Assembly: GCA_017084465.1 (NCBI GenBank)
Contig: CP070896.1
Location: forward strand, 5,135,501 to 5,199,500
Direction: 5' to 3'
Length of the DNA stretch: 64,000 nucleotides
Origin: Lacrimispora xylanisolvens
GTDB taxonomy: Bacteria > Bacillota > Clostridia > Lachnospirales > Lachnospiraceae
The notes under the pieces were generated by a model. That model was not told the DNA's origin. It did no database searches and saw only the letters and a program-made list of their open reading frames with translations. Below are positions 53,296 through 63,259 of this stretch, in pieces. Position 1 is the stretch's first letter. Each line of letters opens with the position of its first letter. A program made the translations under genes and the position numbers.

Positions 53296-55959
53296 ATGAA
53301 GTTTAATGGATTGACGGATGAAGAAGTAGAGTATTCTCGAAAAAAACATGGAACCAATGAAATACCAGATTCCCAGCCAACGACCTTTTGGGAGGAATTT
53401 AAGGAAACTTTTAACGATCCAATGATACGGATTCTGCTGGCAATCGCGGCCTTGATGATTGCCATGTTCTTTTTTGGCTATGCTGAGATTTACGAACCTG
53501 TGGGAACCATTGTAGCTGTATTAATTGTAGCGTTTGTTTCTGCAAAAACCGGAGTTGCCAGTGATATGAAATACCGGGAGTTAAAAGACAATGCTAAAAA
53601 GGATCATTCCAAGGTACACCGTAATGGGCTGGTTGCAGTAATTGATGTAGATGATATTGTTGTAGGCGATAAAGTTCTGCTTCAGTCCGGCGATAAGATT
53701 CCGGCAGACGGAATTCTGATAAGAGGCAGCCTGACTGTGGATAACTCTTCCCTGAATGGTGAGACAGAAGAATGCAAAAAGTGTTCTGCTGATGAAACGT
53801 TTGAAATGACAGATGATATTACTGGAGAAACCTTTGTAGATGACCATTCCCTCTTTCGGGGAACCGTTGTTTTTGACGGGGAAGGTATTTTAGACGTAAG
53901 AAAAGTCGGACCAAAGACCATGATGGGCAAAATGGCAGAGGATATGCAGAGTGAGGAACTGGATTCCCCCTTAAAGGTCAAGTTATCTGTGCTTGCAACA
54001 CAGATTTCAACCTTTGGTTATATCGGAGCAGCTGTAATTGCAGTTCTTTACATGTTATATTTTATCATTTCAGCTGGTGGTTTTGCAGCCTATACTTCCA
54101 TTGGAGTTACCGGGATTTTACAGGATGTTATTAAATCGGCGTCGTTAGCAGTTGTTATTGTTGTATGTGCTGTACCGGAAGGACTTCCACTGATGATTTC
54201 TCTGGTGCTCATGCAAAATACAAGTAAAATGCTGGATCATAATGTGTTGGTGCGTAAGGCAGAGGGAATTGAGACTGCCGGATCTTTAAATATTCTTTTC
54301 AGCGATAAAACCGGAACCATTACAAAAGGAATGCTGGAAGTGGTTGGATTTTTTACGGCGGATGGAAATTCCATTGAGATTTCCCAGTTAAGCAGGCATG
54401 GAAAACTGAAAAGTCTTTTGGATCTGGCTATTGGCAAAAACGCTCAGGCAATGTTTGATGCTAATCACAAGGTAATAGGCGGCAATGCTACGGAACAGGC
54501 AATGCTTAAATTTATTGGAGAAGATGTTTACAATCTTTTGGCTTCAGATGAAGATTGTGTTGTTGACTGCGTTCAAAGCTTTAATTCTGCTAATAAATTT
54601 AGTCAGGCGCATATAAGCAGTATGGGAAGAACTTTTTACAAAGGAGCTCCGGAAAAGTTTATGTCCGTTGCAAATAAGGCGCTGGATATTCATGGAAATG
54701 AAGTAGAACTGGATTTTGATGAAGTGAATATGAAAATCAATGAACTGGCTACAAAGGCGATGCGTGTGCTTGCGTTTGGATATTCTGACAAAGATCTGCA
54801 GGAGAATGAGATCAATGATGATGTTGTCATCATAGGTCTTGTGGCAATTCGTGATGATGTAAGACCGGAGGCAAAGGAAGCGATCGATGAAGTAAAAAGC
54901 GCTGGAATCCAGGTTGTTATGATAACTGGAGACAGATTAGAAACTGCAATAGCAATTGCAGAAGATGCGGGCTTAATGACGGAAATGAGTGACAAGGCTT
55001 TGACTTCCGCTGAACTGAATGAGATGACAGACGAACAAGTGAAAGAAATCATTAAGGATATCCGTGTTATTGCCAGGGCGTTGCCTACAGATAAATCACG
55101 AATGGTAAGAATATGTCAGGAAATGAATCTGGTTGTAGGAATGACTGGGGACGGTGTAAATGATTCCCCGGCTTTAAAAAGAGCAGATGTGGGATTTGCA
55201 ATGGGAAGCGGTACAGAGGCGGCAAAAGAAGCGGGTAAAATCGTAGTATTGGATGATAATTTCCGGTCCATTAAGGATGCAATCTGGTACGGAAGAACGA
55301 TTTACCATAACATTTTAAAGTTTTGTAAATTTCAGCTTGTAATCAATGTAGCGGCTGTTTTGGTGAGTGCGGTAGCACCGTTTTTTGGGGTGGAAGAACC
55401 TTTGAAGGTAACTCATTTACTATTTGTCAATCTTGTAATGGACGGACTTGGCGCTATTATGTTGGGAAATGAACCGGCTTTGGAGAAATACATGAGTGAG
55501 AAACCAAGGCGAAGAGATGAAAGTATTGTAAGCAAAGCTATGCTTACTCAGATTCTGATTATGGGAATCTGGCTGACATGTCTGAGTTTCCTGTTTTTGA
55601 AGATGCCTGTATTTTCTGGTTTGTTTGAGACAAAACAGCAGCATTTAACGGCGTATTTTGTACTGTTCATCATAAGCGCACTCTTTAATGGATTTAATGT
55701 GAGAAATGACGGATTCCGCATTTTTGATGGACTGAAATTAAATCCTGGTTTTTTAAGGGTAATTTTTACAATTGTTCTGGTACAGGCGGTAATAGTCAAT
55801 GCTGCGGCGGTTCCATTTCCTGCTTTTGTATGGATTGGAAATATGTTCAGCTGCGTTCCGTTTGGATTAACCGGTTGGCTGGTGGTAATGGCGCTGGGCT
55901 TTACAATGATACCTGTGGACATGATAAGAAAGCTGTTTGTAAGAAAAAACAATAAATAA
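53296..55959 (+). CDS. Calcium-translocating P-type ATPase (P2 type)
   Basis: 887 residues, full length. N-terminal cation-ATPase domain, actuator loop LNGETEECKK (LTGES-like, with Asn-Gly), phosphorylated Asp337 in FSDKTGTIT, hinge MTGDGVNDSPALKRADVGFAMG, and ten or so membrane segments. The M4 ion-site motif is VPEGLPLMISL, and FVNLVMDGLGAI follows in M6. It pumps Ca2+ out of the cytoplasm. Placed directly after three Ca2+-binding TerD genes, so it links the island to calcium handling. AAGGAG precedes the ATG. Confidence 0.9.
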   Translation: MKFNGLTDEEVEYSRKKHGTNEIPDSQPTTFWEEFKETFNDPMIRILLAIAALMIAMFFFGYAEIYEPVGTIVAVLIVAFVSAKTGVASDMKYRELKDNAKKDHSKVHRNGLVAVIDVDDIVVGDKVLLQSGDKIPADGILIRGSLTVDNSSLNGETEECKKCSADETFEMTDDITGETFVDDHSLFRGTVVFDGEGILDVRKVGPKTMMGKMAEDMQSEELDSPLKVKLSVLATQISTFGYIGAAVIAVLYMLYFIISAGGFAAYTSIGVTGILQDVIKSASLAVVIVVCAVPEGLPLMISLVLMQNTSKMLDHNVLVRKAEGIETAGSLNILFSDKTGTITKGMLEVVGFFTADGNSIEISQLSRHGKLKSLLDLAIGKNAQAMFDANHKVIGGNATEQAMLKFIGEDVYNLLASDEDCVVDCVQSFNSANKFSQAHISSMGRTFYKGAPEKFMSVANKALDIHGNEVELDFDEVNMKINELATKAMRVLAFGYSDKDLQENEINDDVVIIGLVAIRDDVRPEAKEAIDEVKSAGIQVVMITGDRLETAIAIAEDAGLMTEMSDKALTSAELNEMTDEQVKEIIKDIRVIARALPTDKSRMVRICQEMNLVVGMTGDGVNDSPALKRADVGFAMGSGTEAAKEAGKIVVLDDNFRSIKDAIWYGRTIYHNILKFCKFQLVINVAAVLVSAVAPFFGVEEPLKVTHLLFVNLVMDGLGAIMLGNEPALEKYMSEKPRRRDESIVSKAMLTQILIMGIWLTCLSFLFLKMPVFSGLFETKQQHLTAYFVLFIISALFNGFNVRNDGFRIFDGLKLNPGFLRVIFTIVLVQAVIVNAAAVPFPAFVWIGNMFSCVPFGLTGWLVVMALGFTMIPVDMIRKLFVRKNNK

Positions 55960-55963
55960 TTTT

Positions 55964-56010
55964 AAAAGACCGTACCGGCATCTGTTTCAGATATTCGGAA
56001 CGGTCTTTTT
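55964..56010. terminator. Bidirectional terminator between the Ca2+ ATPase and HAD genes
   Basis: Stem AAAAGACCGT (55964-55973) / ACGGTCTTTT (56000-56009), extended by CCG/CGG after one mismatch. The HAD stop codon falls in the loop. Confidence 0.85.
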
Positions 56011-56751
56011 CAGCTGATGCTCCACTTCTTTCAACAGCTGAACGGTAAATGTTTCTTTTGGAAATTCCAGGATTGTGGGGTGGAAATCTGTGATAAGTCC
56101 CTGTGGACATAGTCCAAGATCTGACGCCTTTAACATGGAGATATCAAATAAACTGTCACCAGCGGAGATGACTTTTTGCGGGTTCAATATTTTTTTCAAT
56201 CTCTTTATTCCATCTCCCTTGCTCAGTTTCTTTGGCATAACATATACCTTATCTTTATTACACAGGACATCAATCTCATTGTTATCCAGATGGCTATGCA
56301 GAAGGTTTACGGTTTTTTGTGGCTCTCTGCTTTTCGTGTATACAAATAATTCTTCGATAAATCTGACTTCAAAAGATCGGTTTTGATCTTTATCAAGCAA
56401 TTTTATGGAATCTTTCAATTCTTCTCTGGCGCTGAATATGAGGTCTAAGGACTGTTCATACCAACTGTAATCGATCTGTCCATTGGTCAGAAGGATCCCT
56501 CCGTTGCAGACCAAAGCATATCTTGGATTAATCCTGTGAAAGCAGATTCGCTTATACTGTTCCATAGTTCTGGTTGTGGTGGGGACAAAAACCAGGTTAG
56601 CATGAATTCGTTTAAGAATTTCCATGGCCTCTTCTGAAATAAATGAAACTTCCCGGTTCTGGTAGTTCTCAACACATAGCTTGTCTGGGCCGATATTATG
56701 TTTGTAGGAGTAGATCAGGGTGTTGTCCAAATCCGAGTGGAATATTAACAT
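55987..56751 (-). CDS. HAD-superfamily phosphatase of the Ter island
   Basis: 254 residues with the four HAD motifs: I in HSDLDNTLIYS, II in FVPTTTRTMEQY, III in KLSKGDGIKRL, and IV in SAGDSLFDISML. The cap type resembles sucrose-phosphatase/Cof-like proteins. HAD phosphatases with this Asp-Leu-Asp-Asn motif are regular members of the Ter biosynthetic module and would dephosphorylate its nucleotide-like intermediate. Minus strand, own promoter region. AGAAAGG lies before the ATG. Confidence 0.84.
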   Translation of the reverse strand: MLIFHSDLDNTLIYSYKHNIGPDKLCVENYQNREVSFISEEAMEILKRIHANLVFVPTTTRTMEQYKRICFHRINPRYALVCNGGILLTNGQIDYSWYEQSLDLIFSAREELKDSIKLLDKDQNRSFEVRFIEELFVYTKSREPQKTVNLLHSHLDNNEIDVLCNKDKVYVMPKKLSKGDGIKRLKKILNPQKVISAGDSLFDISMLKASDLGLCPQGLITDFHPTILEFPKETFTVQLLKEVEHQLKKTVPNI

Positions 56752-56899
56752 AGAGCAGTGGTCCTTTCTCAGGCGTAATCGCTATCTTTATTGGGAATAA
56801 TACCATAGTAACTCAATTCGGTCAACGTAAAGACGGATTAATCAGGCGATGCTGTTTTTAAAAAGTATTAAAGTTCTTGCGATTTTTTTTGATTTACTA

Positions 56900-56938
56900 T
56901 TTCCATTGTCCGTTATCTATATTATAATCTCATAGATA
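56900..56938 (+). promoter_or_regulatory. Ter-island-type promoter and dyad (copy 2) before the AI-2E-family gene
   Basis: TTTCCA (56900-56905), 17-bp spacer, TATAAT (56923-56928). Dyad TATCTAT (56914-56920) / ATAGATA (56932-56938). It matches 42511-42549 in -35, spacer length, -10 and dyad geometry, and the two arms differ together (T to C with A to G). Confidence 0.72.
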
Positions 56939-56995
56939 GTGTGTCAGATGACTACAGTGTTAATAATAATATTTGACAACAGAAAGGCACAGGCA

Positions 56996-58013
56996 ATGGA
57001 TAAATTGGATCATTTTATAAACGGAGAACTGGCGAAGAAAATAATCAGTATCATTCTTTTAGCAGTTTTTCTTTATTTTTTAAGAGGAATGCTCAATCAG
57101 TTTTTGCTGATATTTATGGTTACTTTCATCTTTGGTCAGCTTCAGAAATTTATATATGAAAAGGTTAATAAGTATATAAAGATCAGCCGGAAGCTTATTA
57201 CCATTTTAATGTATCTTATATTTTTGCTTATTTTTATCATTACCATGATTGCTTATATTCCTAAAGTTACCCAGCAGCTGATTGATGTAATCAATCTGAT
57301 TTCTACCTTTGACTTAAATCAGTTACAGAATTATGACCGGTTTAATCTGTTAAGCAGCATTCCGGAGGATCAGATCAGCGACTACATTCGTATGGCAGAA
57401 AGCCATTTGCTGGACTTTGTAACGACTGCAGGAACTTTCAGCATCAACATTCTTCTGTCTCTGTTGATCAGCTTTCTCTTTCTTCTGGAAAAGGAAGAGA
57501 TTATAGCATTTTTTAAACATATGGAGCACAGTAAAGTGTCGTTCCTCTATCAATATTTTACATTTTACGGAAAGAAGTTTTTTGAATTCCTTTGGAAAAG
57601 TCATTGAATTGCAAATCGTCATTGCATTCATTAATTCGTTCTTGTCTGTAGTAGCATTAACTATTATGGGATTTCCGCAGACTCTGGGACTTGGAGCCAT
57701 GATTTTCATACTTGGACTGGTTCCGGTTGCAGGAGTGATAATATCTCTTATACCTCTTTCCATTATAGCGTTTAACATCGGAGGCGCGTTTAAAATTATA
57801 GAGGTTATTATCATGATATTTGTGCTTCATTCGTTGGAGACTTATGTGCTCAATCCTAAATTGATGTCTGCTAAAACCAAATTGCCGGTATTTCTGGTTT
57901 TTCTCATTCTTTTAGTCAGTGAGCATTATATTGGAGTGTGGGGACTGCTTTTGGGCATTCCCATGTTTATGTTCTTATTGGATATTTTAGATATCAGAGT
58001 GAAAAATGAATAA
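56996..58013 (+). CDS. AI-2E-family transporter (frameshifted)
   Basis: About 338 residues joined, with seven or eight hydrophobic segments and the family end pattern LETYVLNPKLMS...LGIPMFMFLLDI. The T run at 57578-57583 has six T where five restore the frame (KKFLNSFGKVIELQIVIAF). The start ATG 56996 lies well downstream of the promoter; earlier in-frame starts overlap the transcription start. The AI-2E label is historical; family members include ion and Na+/H+ transporters. The shared dyad links it to the Ter island. Confidence 0.82.
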
Positions 58014-58031
58014 GTTTTTTGGCCATTAAAA

Positions 58032-58079
58032 GAGGGGATGCATTTAATAGAAGATTCTATTAGGGCAGCCCCTTACTTT
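58032..58079. terminator. Terminator hairpin between the AI-2E-family and amine oxidase genes
   Basis: AATAGAA / TTCTATT hairpin (58046-58061) extended by GGGG / CCCC (58034-58037, 58069-58072), with ACTTTTTAT on the plus side. Probably used in both directions. Confidence 0.7.
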
Positions 58080-59775
58080 TTATGATACTACATTGGCTGA
58101 CTGTAAATAGAATAGGCCAGCTGATTGGATGCTTCCATACCTGTATAAAGCGCCCCCCTGCATCCAGCCGTGCTTTGTGGATACGTGTTCGCCGGCAAAG
58201 AAAACCCTTTGATTATATTCAGGCTTCAGCATCTCATAAGAAAACAATGGTTTCTGACCTGGGAGTGACTCAGCAAAGGCTCCCCGGTTGTAAGGCTCAT
58301 TATCCCATACCACGGTCTTATGGTCTGCCACAATGGGATCTAAGAATCCTCTTGGCAATCCGTGAACTTCCTCTACGCTTTGTTTTATATATTCAAACCG
58401 CAGAGGCTCTGGCATATTCCCTACTCTTGTTGAATTTAAATGATAATTATAGGAAGCAATCAGTACACCGGGTTCATTTGGTGAGCAGAAAGAAGGATCC
58501 GGACAAACAAGATGATCTCCGGGATAGAAAATGTACTGAATCGGCAGATCTGTCTGGGAAAATCCTCCTACCATACGACCATAATCCGTATCCTGTTCCC
58601 AAAAACGTTGTCTGCATAAAAAGAAGGTTTTTTGAGAATTGGTATAATTATATTCTAAGATAGCCTGCATCTTGGGATTGCTGAAACTTGGTTTGATTTC
58701 CACTTCCCGCAGAGTGGAGTAGGGGATAGCACATATAACATAATCGAACGTATCAGAAGTTCTGCTTAAATCCCGCACATTGCGATGGGCAAGAACAATC
58801 TGATCGCTGTCTTCCTGCTGGTAAATACCTGTGACCGTCTGACCGGGCCGGTAAGTGACAGTGCCCAGCTGAGAGGATGGAATATTTTGATATTGAGCTA
58901 GATTGTCTGTGTAGAAGGATTGAATAAAGGCGTAGGGCAGGTTTACAATCCCGTCTTCAATGGTATAGGTATTACGGTAGTCAATGGTGTACTCCTCCTG
59001 GACAGTTTCAGCGTAACTGGCATCAATCAAAGACCCGGTTCCTGGATCCACCCCTGAGATCAGGCTGATTGCCCCCTGGCTGAGACCCAGATTTTCCAGA
59101 GTCTGCCGCACAGAATAGTTCATAAAAGGCAGAAGTTCCGGAGAATACCGGGGTAAGATCTGTATCAGCTCCGAGCGGATATCAGGCGGAAGCTGCATCA
59201 TTGGATACGTAAAGGCGTAGTCATTTAGCTCTGCCCAGGGGGTGTTTCGTTCCTGGGGAGTTAAGTCGTAAAGGGGATAAAGATTCTGCTCGATGGATTC
59301 TGTTGTTCTTAAACGGGTGTTATGTACATACAAAAAATTGTTCCGCTGCCTTACAGAGAGAGGACGGGTATTGAGACCAAACAAATTAATATAATGCCAG
59401 GTGGTTTCATGGGTAACGGGGATCCTGTGGGCGCCAAATTCATTATAATATTCCGTGTTAAAATAATAGGTATAAACTCTTCCTCCCACTCTGCTGTCAT
59501 TGGCTTCAAGAATGGTAATGTCAGCCCCCAGCTTTCGAAGCTCAAATGCAGCGGACAGACCGGCAAGGCCTCCTCCGATCACCCCGATTTTTTACACCCT
59601 TTAGTGATCCCGGCTGTGCATAATTTGTAATGTCTGGTGGTGGGCTCAGCAAACGGACAATATTTTCGTAATCTTCCGGCCGGCCAGCCACCTCCAATGA
59701 ATTTCTGATCATTTCCTGCCGCTGCTCATTGGTGGGATTCAGTATCTGAGTGAATGGAGCATTCATTGATTTCAC
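58080..59775 (-). CDS. Flavin monoamine/L-amino-acid oxidase family protein (frameshifted)
   Basis: About 564 residues joined. After ~65 N-terminal residues, a FAD-binding GVIGGGLAGLSAAFELRKLGADITILEA runs across a T run (59588-59593, six T where five restore LKGVKIGVIGGG). GGRVYTYYF follows (the arginine-rich GGR loop), and near the end FFAGEHVSTKHGWMQGGALYRYGSIQSA, the second FAD motif. The fold is that of bacterial tryptophan monooxygenase/L-amino-acid oxidases, which oxidise amines or amino acids and reduce O2. In an anaerobe its electron acceptor is a question. It lies 64 bases after a substrate-binding protein gene. Confidence 0.83.
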
Positions 59776-59794
59776 CTCATAATGTCACTATGAT

Positions 59795-59825
59795 AAGGGG
59801 ACAATTGCCTGTGCAATGTCCCCTT
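59795..59825. terminator. Hairpin between the substrate-binding protein and amine oxidase genes
   Basis: AAGGGGAC-ATTGC stem with GCAAT-GTCCCCTT around a CTGT loop. There is no good T tail on the minus strand, so it may only attenuate transcription or stabilise the upstream mRNA. Confidence 0.5.
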
Positions 59826-59839
59826 TGTTGTTGAGATAA

Positions 59840-60848
59840 TTATTTGGCAGCCTTCTCAGAATACTCTGTAGTCACTAGATTTTCATAAGGAACCCGGTCT
59901 TTTAACTGACCAGCCTCCTCCAGAATATTCTCTAAAAGCTCAAAGCTGTCTTTGTTAAATACAGTATCCTTTTTCCAGGTATCCTGGGCTTTATAGCGGT
60001 CTACAATGGCAGCAATGGTTTTTACATCGGTTTCCTTAAACTGGGGCTGGATTACTTTTGCAATTTCTTCTGAGGAATGAGAATTAACATATTCCAGTCC
60101 TTTTTGAATGGCATTGGTAAATTTCTGTATTGTTGCCGGATTCTTTTCCAGGTAACTTTTTTTGGCGCTGTAGGCGGTATATGGAATATAGCCTGAGTCT
60201 ACGCCCAAAGAAGCGACTACGAAGCCATTGCCTTCCTTTTCCAGTCCTGTTGCAAACGGTTCAAATTCAACGGTATAATTTGCATCATTGCTGGTAAAGG
60301 CTGCTGCCGTCAGTCCAAAATTAATGCTCTGATCGATTGTTAAATCTGTGGCAGGATTAATTCCGTTCTTTTTTCAGGATATATTCAAATACCATTTCCG
60401 GCATACCACCGGCTCTGCCACCCAATACTTTCTTTCCTTTTAAGTCAGCCCATTTAAAATCAGGCTGCTCACTTCTTCCAACAAGGAAATTGCCTGCACG
60501 CTGAGTCAGCTGTGCAAAATTAACTGCGTAATCCTGGGAGCCGTTAGCATAAGTATAGATTGAGGCCTCAGAGCCCATAAAACCAATATCTGCATCACCG
60601 GATATAAGGGCGGTCATAACCTTGTCAGCGCCGGCTCCGTTTACTAAGGTTAAATCAATGCCCTCATCCTCAAAGTATCCCAGCTCTATGGCTGCATACT
60701 GGGGGGCATAAAAGATGGAATGGGCAACTTCATTTAATTTGACCGGGGTTAAGTCCGATGACTTTGTCTTAGAACCGCAGGCAGTTAAGCTTAGTAAAGA
60801 CGCTCCGGTGAGAACGGCCATTATAAATGTACGACAGGCTTTTCTCAT
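59840..60848 (-). CDS. ABC transporter substrate-binding lipoprotein, NMT1/SsuA/TauA-like (frameshifted)
   Basis: About 335 residues joined. Start ATG (complement of 60846-60848) with AGGAGG. Signal peptide and lipobox LSLTAC, then the NMT1-like fold (YAPQYAAIELGYFEDEGIDLTLV, DADIGFMGSEASIY). The T run at 60369-60374 has six T where five restore LKKNGINPATDLTI. Proteins of this group bind sulfonates, taurine, thiamine precursors or aromatic amines. No permease or ATPase gene is adjacent, so it is an orphan in this window or uses a distant transporter. Confidence 0.83.
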
Positions 60849-60923
60849 AAAATCCTCCTTTTTCATATCTTAATACTACATTGTATTGTTGTAATACGGG
60901 AAAGTACCTTGTCTTAAAAAATT

Positions 60924-61055
60924 TTAAATAATAAAGATCTGGGCGGATACGTGGGAAAAAAGGGGTTTGATCTGTTTTCTGGATGTTGTTCTGCAGCTGG
61001 TTAATAATCCGGCAACCACAATTACAGCCAGAAAGATTGCAATTGCTTTCTTCAT
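60924..61055 (-). CDS. Small 43-residue lipoprotein candidate
   Basis: From ATG (complement of 61053-61055), preceded by GGAGGAG, reads MKKAIAIFLAVIVVAGLLTSC then ~22 polar residues to a TAA. Hydrophobic signal and lipobox LLTSC are good. It may be a complete small lipoprotein or the start of a gene cut by an indel. It lies just before the substrate-binding protein gene on the same strand. Confidence 0.5.
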   Translation of the reverse strand: MKKAIAIFLAVIVVAGLLTSCRTTSRKQIKPLFSHVSAQIFII

Positions 61056-61208
61056 TTGATTCTCCTCCATTCATCCTCCTGTTAGAATTCTATGTAGGCT
61101 GACAGGCAGAGTTTACGAACTATTCCATATTTTTTATTTAAAGATGGTATATAGGTTAAAACTGTGCTATACTGCTATAGTAAAATTTACAAAAGCAGGT
61201 GAAGTACA

Positions 61209-62018
61209 ATGAAATATCGTATAATAGTGCTTGATTTGGATGGGACGCTGACGAACCGGGATAAAGAAATCACGCCCAGAACAAAAGAAGCACTTTTTGA
61301 GTTGCAGCGCCAGGGCGGAGTGATTGTGCTGGCTTCCGGCCGCCCGACTTATGGAATCATGCCCATTGCAAAAGAATTAAAGCTTCACGAAACAGGCGGT
61401 TATATTTTATCCTTTAACGGAGGACGTATTATAGACTGTAAATCAGGAGAAACCATCTTTGCAAAGGAGCTGCCGGTATCTTCTAACCAGAAGATTATCC
61501 GAATGGCCAAGGAGCACGGGGTTAATATCTTAACTTATGAAGATGACTTAATCATAACCGGGAATGCCAAAGATGAATATGTAGGCAAGGAATCTGCCGT
61601 GAATAAACTGGAAGTCAGAGAAGTGGAAGATATGGAAGGCTATGTACAGTTTCCCGTAGTGAAATATCTGATGCTGGAAGAGGGGGACTATCTTGCCATG
61701 GTAGAACCCAAGGTTAAGGCTGCACTGGGACGTGATTACAGTGTGTACCGCTCAGAACCTTACTTTCTGGAGATTCTTCCTAAGGGAATTGATAAAGCGG
61801 CAAGCCTGGAACGGCTTCTTACTCATCTTAACATGAGCAGGGAGGAGATGATTGCCTGCGGTGACGGATACAATGATTTATCTATGATTGAGTACGCCGG
61901 GCTTGGAGTGGCCATGGAAAATGCAGTTCTTCCAGTCCGAAAAGCAGCTGATTATGTGACTGCTTCCAACAATGATGACGGAATTGCTCTGGTAGTAGAA
62001 AAATTTATGCTTTCCTGA
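61209..62018 (+). CDS. Cof-type HAD-IIB sugar-phosphatase family protein
   Basis: 269 residues. Motif I is VLDLDGTLTNRDKEI, II LASGRPTYGI, III PKGIDKAASLERL and IV CGDGYNDLSMIEYAG. The C2B cap lies in the middle. Members dephosphorylate sugar phosphates and flavin or pyridoxal phosphates. GCAGGTG precedes the ATG. It is followed by the YerC gene, 80 bases on, without an obvious terminator, so they may share a transcript. Confidence 0.9.
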   Translation: MKYRIIVLDLDGTLTNRDKEITPRTKEALFELQRQGGVIVLASGRPTYGIMPIAKELKLHETGGYILSFNGGRIIDCKSGETIFAKELPVSSNQKIIRMAKEHGVNILTYEDDLIITGNAKDEYVGKESAVNKLEVREVEDMEGYVQFPVVKYLMLEEGDYLAMVEPKVKAALGRDYSVYRSEPYFLEILPKGIDKAASLERLLTHLNMSREEMIACGDGYNDLSMIEYAGLGVAMENAVLPVRKAADYVTASNNDDGIALVVEKFMLS

Positions 62019-62098
62019 TGCCACAGGGGTGGATTTTATAACGTTAATATGTTAAAATACAGATAGACCATAAGGAATAAAAAGGGGATAGATCTCAT

Positions 62099-62398
62099 AT
62101 GAATAAAAAAATTAAGACAGATGCCGTTGATCATCTGTTTGAAGCAATTCTAACCTTAAAAACACCGGAGGAGTGCTATACGTTTTTTGAGGATGTATGT
62201 ACGGTGAATGAGCTGTTAAGCTTATCCCAGAGATACGAAGTGGCAAAGATGCTTCGGGAAGGCAGAACCTATCTGGAGATTGCAGAGAAGACCGGTGCAT
62301 CCACAGCTACCATCAGCCGTGTGAACCGTTCCTTAAATTACGGGAATGACGGTTATGATATGGTATTTAAGCGTCTGGAAGAGAAGAAAGAGATATAG
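62099..62398 (+). CDS. YerC/YecD-family TrpR-like regulator
   Basis: 99 residues with the TrpR-like helix-turn-helix: ELLSLSQRYEVAKMLREGRTYLEIAEKTGASTATISRVNR in pattern, with the recognition helix in ASTATISRVNRSLNYG. Many Clostridia have one copy; the target is not settled and it is not the trp repressor by default. AAAGGGG precedes the ATG. Confidence 0.88.
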   Translation: MNKKIKTDAVDHLFEAILTLKTPEECYTFFEDVCTVNELLSLSQRYEVAKMLREGRTYLEIAEKTGASTATISRVNRSLNYGNDGYDMVFKRLEEKKEI

Positions 62399-62400
62399 AA

Positions 62401-62438
62401 AACAGGGGACAAGCCCATACCGGTTCTTGTCCCCTGTT
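62401..62438. terminator. Bidirectional terminator between YerC and DUF1836 genes
   Basis: Thirteen-bp perfect stem AACAGGGGACAAG (62401-62413) / CTTGTCCCCTGTT (62426-62438). Confidence 0.88.
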
Positions 62439-62440
62439 CG

Positions 62441-63054
62441 TTATTTCTTCCTTTTTAAAGAAGGGTCTTCTCTTAAATCGTCAATAAGCTGTTCGATTAC
62501 CTGTTTTTTTACGTATACATCCAGTGACAGCTCACAGATCCAGGAAAAGAGGCGTAAGTATTCCAGGTCTTCACCCTCAATTCCTTTTTCTTCAAAGGTC
62601 TTACTGGAACGCTGGTACTTTTCCAGTATGTCGGATTTAATACGTTCTAAATCAGGATCTTCCTGGGAAAATACTTCCTTATAGATTGCTTCTAATGGCA
62701 TACCGTCAGAAGGATTAAAGTGCTTTTCGGTAATTGGTCTGAAAAGCTGTTCAATATCATTAAAGGATAACAAATTTTAAAATAGTAGATGAATATAAGC
62801 AGAAGAATATGTTCTTTTGTATATTTCTTTTTATTAGGAGCGGGAAGAAGATTATTCTTGGCATAATTGTTGATCATAGTCTTGGTTAAGACCTTATCAT
62901 CTGGATAGCGCTTTGTTTCACTTAAATGCTTATCCATAAAAGTAGTAACCTGATCCATATATAAATCAATGTTTGGAATGGTTTCCGGCGAGATATAGCC
63001 AAGCCCATCCAAATGCTCTAAAATTTTTTGTAATCGTTCCTCGTTGGTTTTCAT
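62441..63054 (-). CDS. DUF1836 family protein (frameshifted)
   Basis: About 204 residues joined. ATG complement of 63052-63054 with GGAGGA upstream. The N-terminal half has the MerR-like feature of the family (KTMINNYAKNNLLPAPNKKKYTKEH), then LLLIFIYYFK. The T run at 62775-62778 has four T where five restore YYFKNLLSFNDIEQLF. Members are presumed winged-helix DNA-binding proteins of Firmicutes, with no described regulon. Only two bases separate the stop from the shared terminator. Confidence 0.84.
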
Positions 63055-63259
63055 ATGTCCTCCGTTCTGCACGGGAAAGCTCCGCACATGTGATAATCCC
63101 CTTAGTCATATTATATAGTATTCAATACCAGATGACAAGGGGTAAAAACTCCACTTAAACTAAATATTTTTGAGCATACCAAAATAATTTTCTTGACTTT
63201 TGAGGAATGTGTGTTAATCTAGAAATATCATTGTAATGAACGAAAGGAGATACATAATT

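Noticed and set aside
60769..61074. 101-residue minus-strand ORF before the binding protein
   Set aside because: It overlaps the binding-protein start in another frame and has no start signal. The in-frame 43-residue lipoprotein reading is better supported.
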